A DNA stretch of 48,325 nucleotides from Gammaproteobacteria bacterium (GTDB lineage: Bacteria > Pseudomonadota > Gammaproteobacteria > Chromatiales > Chromatiaceae): positions 1 through 48,325 of the forward strand of contig JAABTK010000029.1 of assembly GCA_011389885.1 (NCBI GenBank), in the 5' to 3' direction. Shown in pieces: positions 30,558 through 37,772 of this stretch; the first letter of the stretch is position 1; each line of letters begins with the position of its first letter. The notes below the pieces were generated by a model. The model had not been told where the DNA came from. It was given only the letters and a program-made list of their open reading frames with translations, and ran no database searches. A program made the translations under genes and the position numbers.

Positions 30558-31028
30558 GTAGAGGTCTGAAGGGGGCTTAGGCCATCTTCAGATTTTTCCT
30601 ACAAGGCATTCAGCAATCCCACCAAGGAAAAAAAAGCGGACCGAGGTCACACTATGGCCGTGCTTGCAAGGGAGGGCCATCACAGGGAACCAAGGAATTC
30701 GGATCGGATCGCCAGGATGCACAGGCCCGCACGGAGGCGCGAACGGATCGAGCTGAAGCCCAGGATCAATCGGCACGAAGCCAGCCAAGCCCGGAACAGA
30801 AGGAAAATCACGGACTCATCGGCCCAGGATGGCGAGGAATGAATACCGACCAAGCCCGGCGAGCGCTGGAATTCCGCCCGCTACTGAACGTCACGGACCT
30901 ATACGGCAAGGAGGCCTCAGGGACGAAGCACGGACCCGAGCCGGCACGGACGCCAACGGCTCTTTCACCCCGCACCACGCCCCTATCCCCTCCCCGAACC
31001 AACCGCGACTCGGTACGCTTTCGTGCTG
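30558..31028. other. Unassigned intergenic DNA
   Basis: About 470 bases follow the terminator. Short frames exist on both strands, but none has a ribosome-binding site together with convincing protein-like sequence. CTGAAG-N14-CTTCAG near 30567-30592 is a modest inverted repeat. I see nothing else I can name. Confidence 0.35.
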
Positions 31029-31235
31029 ATTCGTACAGCCGCGCACCCGTATCGCAAACAACGGCGTTTAGGGGCGCAGAGGGGGTTTTGTTTGCTGATA
31101 TTGCGTTCCAGGGCGGGGATGCCTATCCGCCGCTCCAGCCTCGCCTAGCCGCCTGGAGTACAGCCCTCGGGCTGTAGGCTGTACTCCAAGCGGTCCTCTG
31201 CGTTACTGAACAAGCTTGTTTCGGCGGTTGATGTG
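31029..31235. repeat. Decayed MITE-like element with embedded palindrome
   Basis: Near 31031-31078, TCGTACAGCCGCGCACCCGT, then ATCGCAAACAACGGCGTTTAGG and GGCGCAGAGG, is a recognisable but mutated left end. The far end (CTCTGCGTTACTGAACAAGC, then TTGTTTCGG, to about 31225) is a poor right end. Between them is GTACAGCCCTCGGGCTGTAG next to CTGTACTCC, the same palindrome found in elements A and D. It lies between unassigned DNA and the 3' end of the SPOR gene. Confidence 0.5.
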
Positions 31236-31246
31236 GGTTAGCCCGG

Positions 31247-32266
31247 CTACTTCAGCACCATCGGGATGCAGTCCTGCTTGCCTAGGCGCGAGCAAAAGGC
31301 CAAGACCTCGTCGCGGTTTTGGAAGCCCCGAGCCCCTACGCGGTAGAACAGGCCCCGGTCGCCTAGATCGACCATGTGGACGAAGGTTTCCAGCGGGGCC
31401 AGTTTGGCGTCGAAACGCTCAAGCAAGTCCTTTCTGTACTCATGGGCTCGATCCTCGCTGCTATAGCTGGCGAAGTTGGCCGAGTACTCGGGGCCGGCGG
31501 GGGCCGGCGTACGCGCTTCGGGGGCCGGCGGCGGTGCAGCTACGGCGACCGCTTCGGGCTCGGGGGCGGCTGGATTCATGCTGGCCTCTTGGTCGGCGCT
31601 TACGCCTAGCGGGGTGGCGATGGAGCCGGGCCGGGGGAGGCCCAGGGCGCGCGCGCCCTGGGCGTCGCCCCGCACTGGGGGGAGTCCCTCGGCCGCGATT
31701 TCGGGCGGCGCTTCCGAGCGCAGGGGGCTGACGCCATCGAGGCCCGCATCCGCGAGCTGCGCGCGGGGCGGTTGCGGGCGCAGGGGGGTGACGCTGGCGA
31801 CCGCTTTGGGGTCGGCTTGCGGCTGGGCGCCGCCCTGGGCCAAGCCGATGGCCACTAGGCGATCGAGGGCCGAGTTTTTGAGGCTGGCCTGACTGTAGTC
31901 GAAGGCGCCGCAGGCCCAGTCGAAGGTCTGATCCCGTTGGCCGTCCGCCACCGCTGAATAGTGCTCCCTGGCCTCGGCGAGGTCGCCCTTGAGTTCCTGG
32001 CGCAGGCCTTCGAAGAACAGCGCCCCGGGATCGCCGGGGTCTTGGGTCAAGGCCTTGGCGAGGTTGTTTGAGTCGAGCAGCGGGTCTTGCAGGCAGGCGG
32101 TGGAGTCGGTGGAGTCGGTGGAGTCGGTGGCGGGATGCGTCGCCGGCGCGGCATGGGTTTGGTAGGCGGGCGGGGCGCAGCCGACGGCGAGCCCGGCCGC
32201 CGCGAGGGCCAGGGCCGCGGTGCGCAGGCCCCCTGTGTAATGGGAGCGAAATGGCTTGTTGAACAT
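31247..32266 (-). CDS. Lipoprotein with C-terminal SPOR-like domain
   Basis: The 339-residue product starts with a lipoprotein signal (MFNKPFRSHYTGGLRTAALA, lipobox LAVGC at about 28-32). The middle has a TPR-like stretch (GALFFEGLRQELKGDLAEAR) and a long Pro/Ala/Glu-rich linker. The last about 77 residues (YSANFASYSSEDRAHEYRKD ... FLFC-type ending SRLGKQDCIPMVLK) look like a SPOR domain, which binds denuded peptidoglycan at division sites. A nine-base unit repeated three times encodes DSTDSTDST near the N-terminus. AGGAA precedes the ATG at 32264-32266. A role at the cell envelope is inferred. It lies downstream of, and on the same strand as, the response regulator. Confidence 0.7.
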   Translation of the reverse strand: MFNKPFRSHYTGGLRTAALALAAAGLAVGCAPPAYQTHAAPATHPATDSTDSTDSTACLQDPLLDSNNLAKALTQDPGDPGALFFEGLRQELKGDLAEAREHYSAVADGQRDQTFDWACGAFDYSQASLKNSALDRLVAIGLAQGGAQPQADPKAVASVTPLRPQPPRAQLADAGLDGVSPLRSEAPPEIAAEGLPPVRGDAQGARALGLPRPGSIATPLGVSADQEASMNPAAPEPEAVAVAAPPPAPEARTPAPAGPEYSANFASYSSEDRAHEYRKDLLERFDAKLAPLETFVHMVDLGDRGLFYRVGARGFQNRDEVLAFCSRLGKQDCIPMVLK

Positions 32267-32424
32267 GGCGCAATTCCTGATTACGGTTACAGGCGTGGTC
32301 GCGGCTCGCCCGGTGGGCGGCACGCACGAGTTTCAGGCAAAATCCTGTTGTGCGCCAATCTTACACCAGTTTATCAGGAAAACGCCATAACCTCTTGTTT
32401 AATTGATTTTTCTAAAATAGCGAT

Positions 32425-33075
32425 TTATTCGATTTCTTCGCCGACCCGTTGCTCCAAGTTGGCCACCATGGCCATTTTAACCAATTCCGCGAGAGAGTGC
32501 GCCTGCATCTTCTCCATCACCCGGGCGCGGTGGGCCTCCACGGTCTTGGCGCTGACGTCGAGTCCGTTGGCGATTTCTTTGTTGGAGCGGCCGTCGGTGA
32601 CCATGCCCATCACTTCCAGCTCGCGGGGGGTGAGTTGCCCGAGGCGCGCGGCGATTTCCGAGCGTTGCTCCTGGACTTGGCGTTGCTTGGCGTCCAGTTC
32701 GAGGGCGTTGCGAAGGCTGTCGAGCAGCAATTCGTCATTGAAGGGCTTTTCGATGAAGTCCGTGGCCCCGGCCTTCATGGCCCGCACCGCCATCGGCACA
32801 TCGCCGTGGCCGGTGATGATGATGATGGGGATGCGGATGTGCTGTCGGACGAAGCGCTCTTGCAGGTCGAGTCCGCTCATTCCGGGCATGCGCACATCGA
32901 GCAGCAGGCAGCCGGCGCGCCCCGGGTAATAGTTGCTCAAAAAGTCGTCGGCGCTGGCATAAACCTCCACCTGCATGCCTACGGACTCGATCAGCCATTG
33001 CAGGGAGTTGCGCATGGCCTGGTCATCATCGACGACGAAAACAGTGGTTTCTTTGGTCATTTTTAGGTCACTCAT
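32425..33075 (-). CDS. FixJ/NarL-type response regulator
   Basis: The 216-residue product has a receiver domain with the acidic pocket VVDDDQ (15-19), phosphoacceptor D60 in LLLDVRMPG, the threonine of IIITGHGD and the lysine of IEKPF. The C-terminal LuxR helix-turn-helix is LTPRELEVMGMVTDGRSNKE (then IANGLDVSAKTVEAHRARVM). Its start overlaps the kinase stop by four bases (ATGA), and CAGGA precedes the ATG. The group includes FixJ, TtrR and TodT-like regulators; the target genes are not evident. A second ATG five codons downstream is possible. Confidence 0.93.
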   Translation of the reverse strand: MSDLKMTKETTVFVVDDDQAMRNSLQWLIESVGMQVEVYASADDFLSNYYPGRAGCLLLDVRMPGMSGLDLQERFVRQHIRIPIIIITGHGDVPMAVRAMKAGATDFIEKPFNDELLLDSLRNALELDAKQRQVQEQRSEIAARLGQLTPRELEVMGMVTDGRSNKEIANGLDVSAKTVEAHRARVMEKMQAHSLAELVKMAMVANLEQRVGEEIE

Positions 33076-35690
33076 CGGGTTCCTGTTTTCAATGACGGGT
33101 CCGCGGAGGAAGCCGCTGACGTTGGATGCACTCGGGGCAAGATCACCTCGAATCGGGCGCCCTTCCCCACCTCGCTTTCTACCTTAATCTTACCCTGGTG
33201 ATCTTCCACGATGTTGCGGCTGATGGCCAGCCCCATGCCCATGCCGGAATCCTTGGTGGAGAAAAAGGCGTCGAACAACCGATCCATGGATCGGGGGTCG
33301 ATGCCGGGGCCGGTGTCCTGCACCGCCACGAACAAGGTCTCCTCGTCCAGGCAGCCGGTGGAGACATGCAGCGAGCGCCGATCGACGTCCACCTCGTGCA
33401 GGGCATCGAGCGAGTTGAGCATTAGGTTCAGCAGCACTTGCTCGATTTGCACCAAGTCGATGCGCGCCGCTACCGGGGCGTCCCAAAGCTCCTGCACCAC
33501 CGCCACATCGGCCTTACGCGCCTGGAATTGGGTGAAGGAACAGACCTCGCGCACCACCTCGTTGAGATCCGCCTCGCCCCGCCGGGGGCGGGTTTTCCCC
33601 ACCAGGCTCCGCAGGTGGCGGATAATGGCCCCGGCGCGATCCGCCTGCTTGGCGATTTGCCGCAGGGCGTCGATGATGCGTTCGCCCTCGCCGGAGTCGG
33701 CTTGCAGGCGCCGGATGCAGCCATTGGCGAAGTTGGTGATCGCCGCCAGGGGTTGATTCAGTTCGTGGGCGAGGCCGGTGGACATTTCGCCCATGGTGCT
33801 CAGGCGGCAGACATGCACCAGTTCCTGCTGGTGTTCGCGGGCCTTCTGTTCGGCCTCGCGCTCCTTGGTGATCTCACGCCCATAGATGTTCAGGTAGCCC
33901 CACTCTTTGATTGGGTTCAGCAGCAGGGAATAGATGCGCTGGTCGCACTCGACCTCGATTTCGTGATGCCTGCCGGAGGCATAGATGTCGTCCAGCCGTT
34001 GTTGCCAAAACGGCGGCATCGAACGGCCGACGGCCGCGCCCCAGTAATCCAGCAGCGGTTCGCTGGCCAGATTGGCGTAGATAATCAGGCCGCGATGGTC
34101 CAATCGCAGCATCGGGGTGGGGCTCTCGCCGGGGAACTTGGCCAGCAGGCGCATCTCATGCTCGCGCCGTTTGCGCTCGGTGATGTCGTGCAGATAGACG
34201 GTGAACAGGGTGCGGTCGCCTAAGTCGATCGGTTTAATCGATACCTCGGCCGGAAACAGCGAACCGTCCGCGCGCTGGCCGGTCATCTCCACCGCCTGGG
34301 GCGGCATAGTCGGGGCTGCGGTTTGTACGGAGGCATGCAGCAGGTCGCGAAAATGCCCGCGGCTACCCGCCTCCACCATCAGCTGATCCAGGGCGCGCCC
34401 GATCACCGCCTGGCGCGTAAAGCCGAACAGGTTCTGCGCGGTGATGTTGTATTCCACGATGCCGCCCCCGCCGTCGGTGGTGATGATGGCATCCAGGGCG
34501 GCCTCCATGATGGCCCTTTTGATCCGCTCGCCCTCGCGGATTTCCGAGGAATAGCGCTTTTGCATTTCGTCCCGCGAGCGCCGCGTGGTGCGAATGAACT
34601 GCCAGACCCAGTCTTCCAATTGGTACAGTTGGTTGCCGCCGGCGCCGATGGTCTGCTCAAAGCCCAGCACGCGCCGCGCGAACACCGATATGCGCTTAAG
34701 CATGCGGTCGATTTGGGCCGAAATCAGGAAGATCACCAGGGTGAAGGCGGTAATGAACGCCAGCGAGGTGATCAACCGCTGCTGGCGGTCCAGCGCCATC
34801 ACCCGCTGGGTGGCCTGCTCCATCACCCGGTTAGGGATTAGGGTGACGAAGACCATGTTGAGGTCGAGCCCGTTATATTCGGCAAAGGATTGCACGGTGA
34901 CGAAATAGTTCTCCCGGGCCTGGTCGAGATCGGTCCCCGCCGGCAGGGCCTCCGGGTTGCTGGTGGCCAGAAAAAGCTGTTGCGACTCGTCCATCAAGCC
35001 GACCACTAGGCCGCTGGTGTCGATGCTTTGCTGGGAGGTCTTCAAGAACGCCTCGTCCAGGCGCGTGGCCATCATAATGTGACCCATGGGGGTGCCGCTG
35101 GCGTCCTCCATCGCCTCGCACACGAACAGGAACGGCTCGCCGTCGAGGGTGGCCAGTCGATATTGGTTTTGTGGCGGCGGCGCCTGCAAGGCGCTGGAAT
35201 CCTCCAGCGACGGCGGAAGGGGGGCGTAGCTGATGTGGTACACCTCCCGGGCCTGGGAGAACTTGTCCACCAAGATCACATAACCGGGCTTCACCAGCGA
35301 ACTCCAGCGCTCCAGCGGCGGCAGCCACGGCGGGCGGTCGAAATGGAATTCCAGGTCCGGCGCGTCTTGCGGTCGCCACAGGATAGGCTCCAAATAAGCG
35401 GCCAGGCGGCGATTGTGGGCCAGCAGGCGCACCGTGGAGGCGTGCGCCTGGAGGTGGTTGTGGAAACGGAACATGGCGGCCCGGGCCTTTTGCTCCAACT
35501 GCACCTGCACTTCGCCCTGCAGCGCCCGCTGCACCGCCCGCGGCTGCACCGCGTCCAGCACCACCCAGACTATGGCCCCGCACCCGAGGCCGACGAAAAC
35601 CGCAATCCACGGGATGGATATTCGCCGCAAAAGACCTTTGCCGCTAATGCCTTTGGAAAGCGCCATTTTCGCCCTGTCTCGATCGGCCAT
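33072..35690 (-). CDS. Membrane sensor histidine kinase (FixL/TodS-like, two PAS)
   Basis: The 872-residue protein has TM1 at about 26-47, a periplasmic sensor of about 255 residues, TM2 at about 306-326, two PAS domains (about 390-505 and 515-608), an HisKA domain with H642 in GLAHELNQPLAAITNF, and an HATPase with N-box NLMLNSLDAL, DTGPGID (792-798) and GMGMGLAIS. The H-box class (HELNQPL) is that of FixL/DctB-like kinases. The periplasmic part looks like a double-Cache fold (YVILVDKFSQAREVYHISYA). It is translationally coupled to its regulator. The ligand is unknown. The start ATG has no strong ribosome-binding site. Confidence 0.93.
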   Translation of the reverse strand: MADRDRAKMALSKGISGKGLLRRISIPWIAVFVGLGCGAIVWVVLDAVQPRAVQRALQGEVQVQLEQKARAAMFRFHNHLQAHASTVRLLAHNRRLAAYLEPILWRPQDAPDLEFHFDRPPWLPPLERWSSLVKPGYVILVDKFSQAREVYHISYAPLPPSLEDSSALQAPPPQNQYRLATLDGEPFLFVCEAMEDASGTPMGHIMMATRLDEAFLKTSQQSIDTSGLVVGLMDESQQLFLATSNPEALPAGTDLDQARENYFVTVQSFAEYNGLDLNMVFVTLIPNRVMEQATQRVMALDRQQRLITSLAFITAFTLVIFLISAQIDRMLKRISVFARRVLGFEQTIGAGGNQLYQLEDWVWQFIRTTRRSRDEMQKRYSSEIREGERIKRAIMEAALDAIITTDGGGGIVEYNITAQNLFGFTRQAVIGRALDQLMVEAGSRGHFRDLLHASVQTAAPTMPPQAVEMTGQRADGSLFPAEVSIKPIDLGDRTLFTVYLHDITERKRREHEMRLLAKFPGESPTPMLRLDHRGLIIYANLASEPLLDYWGAAVGRSMPPFWQQRLDDIYASGRHHEIEVECDQRIYSLLLNPIKEWGYLNIYGREITKEREAEQKAREHQQELVHVCRLSTMGEMSTGLAHELNQPLAAITNFANGCIRRLQADSGEGERIIDALRQIAKQADRAGAIIRHLRSLVGKTRPRRGEADLNEVVREVCSFTQFQARKADVAVVQELWDAPVAARIDLVQIEQVLLNLMLNSLDALHEVDVDRRSLHVSTGCLDEETLFVAVQDTGPGIDPRSMDRLFDAFFSTKDSGMGMGLAISRNIVEDHQGKIKVESEVGKGARFEVILPRVHPTSAASSADPSLKTGTR

Positions 35691-35800
35691 CGAATGCTCT
35701 GGACTATAGCATGTCGTGCGACGGCGCGATAAAATCGCCCTCCCGCCAGGGCGGACGACGCGGGAAAATGCATACGGGGGGGCGGTTCAAGGGTTCGGGA

Positions 35801-36130
35801 TCAGACACAAGCGTGGTTGTTGGTCAGGGCCGTAAGCTCCTCCAGGTCCCGGGGGGCGAGACGCATGAAACGCACCCCGCGATCCAACCCCGGGCGCGCC
35901 TCTGTACGGGTGGAAAAACGCAGCCCAGCACGCGCTCGGCCTTGCGAAACGTAGGCCTGAATCGGGGCCTCCAGGGGCAACCGGATGCGACCGGTATCCA
36001 CAATCATGCCGCTGTCGTCGATTTCCAGGATGCGGCCCCGAACCATGCCGAGTCCGGCACAGTACAGGACCACATCCCGGGCCAATCCAACCGGCTCACA
36101 ACAATGGCTCTGCACCGACATATCCTCCAT
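35801..36130 (-). CDS. PilZ-like domain protein (tentative)
   Basis: The 109-residue product resembles a PilZ fold: an N-terminal VGLARDVVLYCAG, then VRGRILEIDDSGMIVDTGRI (the DxSxxG-like turn) and GRARAGLRFST. The canonical RxxxR motif is not clear, so c-di-GMP binding is doubtful. The start is uncertain: ATG at 36130 has no well-spaced ribosome-binding site, ATG at 36121 has GGAGG only two bases away, and GTG at 36115 has GGAGG at eight bases. A c-di-GMP link with the GGDEF-EAL gene 18 kb away is possible but unsupported. Confidence 0.55.
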   Translation of the reverse strand: MEDMSVQSHCCEPVGLARDVVLYCAGLGMVRGRILEIDDSGMIVDTGRIRLPLEAPIQAYVSQGRARAGLRFSTRTEARPGLDRGVRFMRLAPRDLEELTALTNNHACV

Positions 36131-36315
36131 CCTGCTTTGGCGGCTCGGGTCGGTTCTTATATTTTATAGCGGTTCCGTCAGGTTCCGCTCGACCGACCTC
36201 GGGCGTTTTATGTATTCTTCGGTTGTTGTTGTATCTCCTTGGCTCCATCGTCCAGCCTGCCGGCTTGGCCGATGTCCGAGGCCGCATCGACCCCGTGAGA
36301 TGCATTCTGTCCGAG

Positions 36316-36343
36316 TTCACAGGGTTTGAAAATTCGGTAGAAT
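36316..36343 (+). promoter_or_regulatory. Candidate sigma-70 promoter for the RDD gene
   Basis: TTCACA (36316-36321) and TAGAAT (36338-36343) are separated by 16 bases, a 10-of-12 match to consensus, and end 44 bases upstream of the RDD start codon. Confidence 0.45.
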
Positions 36344-36387
36344 CCGGACCTCCGTAAGGGAAATCACCTAGTCACGAGAATCCGCCC

Positions 36388-36852
36388 ATGCCCACCCCCG
36401 TTGATTTGCAATCCGCCGTCGCCCCGGGTCTGTTGCGACGCTTCGCCGCCATGCTCTACGACAGTCTGCTGCTCAGCGGCGTGCTGCTGGCGGCGGTGAC
36501 CCTGGCGACCTTGCCCCTGGGCCTGCTCTGGGGCGTCGAACTGGATCCGGCGCATGCGCTGTTTCAGCTCTATCTGCTGGCGGTGATCGTCCTGTTCTTC
36601 GTCTACTTCTGGATCCGCGGCGGCCAGACCCTGGGGATGCGCGCCTGGCGCCTGCGGGTGTTGCGGGACGACGGCGCGCCTTTGACCCTGCGCGATGCGC
36701 TGCTGCGGTTGCTGTACGCGAGCTTTTCTTGGCTGGCGTTGGGCGCCGGCTTTCTGTGGGCCCTATTCGATCAGGACGGCTTGACTTGGCACGACCGCGC
36801 CTCCCGCACCCGCTTGGTGCTGCTGAAAAAGGGCGGTGCTCCAGGCGACTAG
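36388..36852 (+). CDS. RDD-family membrane protein
   Basis: The 154-residue product has three to four membrane helices and the RDD signatures: an N-terminal RRFAAMLYD, a central IRGGQTLGMRAWRLRV and a C-terminal WHDRASRTRLVLL. RDD proteins are small inner-membrane proteins; some act as Na+(Li+,K+)/H+ antiporters, most are unstudied. The stop TAG (36850-36852) is part of the CTAG that starts mobile element D, exactly as in the acetolactate synthase gene. The ribosome-binding site is weak. Confidence 0.85.
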   Translation: MPTPVDLQSAVAPGLLRRFAAMLYDSLLLSGVLLAAVTLATLPLGLLWGVELDPAHALFQLYLLAVIVLFFVYFWIRGGQTLGMRAWRLRVLRDDGAPLTLRDALLRLLYASFSWLALGAGFLWALFDQDGLTWHDRASRTRLVLLKKGGAPGD

Positions 36853-37208
36853 TGCAACTGCGCCTGAGTATCGAAAACAACCCAGGCGCTCTCGGAACGC
36901 AGGGCACGCGGAGAACCGCAGAGGGCGCAGAGAGGCGCGTTTCGATTGCAAGGATCAGCGCCGCCCCCGACAACCGTCGCTTCAGCAGCGAATGCACCTC
37001 GCTGGCCCGCCCCCTGTATGACTGCGGGCTTGGAGCGTACACGCCTTGGCCCGGGCGCGTAACCGGAAACCCGCACAGCCCGAGGGCTGTACTCCAGGCG
37101 GCTAGGCGGCGCTGTGGCGCCGGGCAGGCACAAGCAAGCAAAACCGCCTCCGCGCCCTCTGCGTTCCTACAAACCGTCGTTTCCGTTATTGACGCGCAGG
37201 CGTACTAG
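36849..37208. mobile_element. CTAG-flanked MITE-like element D (360 bp)
   Basis: The left end is CTAGTGCAACTGCGCCTGAG (continuing TATCGAAAACAACC). The right end is GTTTCCGTTATTGACGCGCA, GGCGTACTAG. The inner left arm is GGAACGCAGGGCACGCGGAG and the cargo is nearly collinear with element A: GGATCAGCGCCG, then GTATGACTGCGGGC, GCGTACACGCCTTGG, ACAGCCCGAGGGCTGT and GCCGGGCAGGCACAAGC. It lacks A's 95-base insertion. It begins on the RDD stop codon. No coding frame is plausible. Confidence 0.8.
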
Positions 37209-37390
37209 TCGCGCACCCGCAAGGCGCGTCAGGCTCCTGCTCTTTGGCCATAGAGAGGCCGCGGTTTTCTTTCTCGGGAAAAACCATAGGTTTTTCACTC
37301 CAAAGCGCCAGGAGTGCAAAACCTAGGGTTTTGCATGCGGCGCGGCGGGTGGTTGGTGGCGGCTTGAGGCCTGCTGTGGCGAAGTGAGTA

Positions 37391-37446
37391 TTCGCGTTTA
37401 TTCGCGTTTATTCGCGTTTATTCGCGTCCATTCGCGTCCATTCGCG
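37391..37446. repeat. 10-bp tandem repeat (TTCGCGTTTA type)
   Basis: Three copies of TTCGCGTTTA are followed by two of TTCGCGTCCA and a final TTCGCGG. The run continues into GGTTCAATGGCCCATTTCGC (to about 37490), the reverse complement of the GAACCGCAAAT-family repeat at 12634. The unit is head-to-tail with no spacers, so it is not CRISPR. Confidence 0.85.
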
Positions 37447-37499
37447 GTTCAATGGCCCATTTCGCCTCGGTCTCGCGCGAGTCCAAGCGCTGCGCCCCG

Positions 37500-37672
37500 T
37501 TACCGGAAACCCGCACAGCCCGAGGGCTGTACTCCAGGCAGCTAGGCGGCGCTGGAACGCCGGGCAGGCACAAGCAAGCAAAACCGCCTCCGCGCCCTCT
37601 GCGGCCCTTCGCGCCCTCTGCGTTCCTACAAACGGTTGTTTCGCGAGTTGAGCGCAGGCCGACTCGGCTCCC
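37500..37672. repeat. Truncated MITE-like element (right half)
   Basis: A block of about 110 bases (ACCGGAAACCCGCACAGCCC, then GAGGGCTGTACTCCAGGC and GCCGGGCAGGCACAAGCAAG) is nearly identical to the right half of element D. It ends with CCTCTGCGTTCCTACAAACG, GTTGTTT and GAGCGCAGGCCGACTCGG, a mutated right terminus. The left half is missing and is replaced by the TTCGCG tandem repeat. Confidence 0.65.
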
Positions 37673-37712
37673 GAGGGCGGCTGTCGGCGTGACCGCGGCA
37701 GGTTATCCCCAA

Positions 37713-37741
37713 TTGCTTTTCGCGGCGTTCGCAACCATTAT
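37713..37741 (+). promoter_or_regulatory. Candidate promoter of the RND-cNMP gene
   Basis: TTGCTT (37713-37718) and CATTAT (37736-37741) are spaced by 17 bases, 31 bases upstream of the ATG. Matches to consensus are moderate. Confidence 0.35.
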
Positions 37742-37772
37742 CAGGGGATGATCCGAAGCGCCCCCAGAGCCC

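Noticed and set aside
37391-37446. Possible CRISPR array
   Set aside because: The 10-bp units are directly adjacent with no unique spacers, and no cas gene is present.
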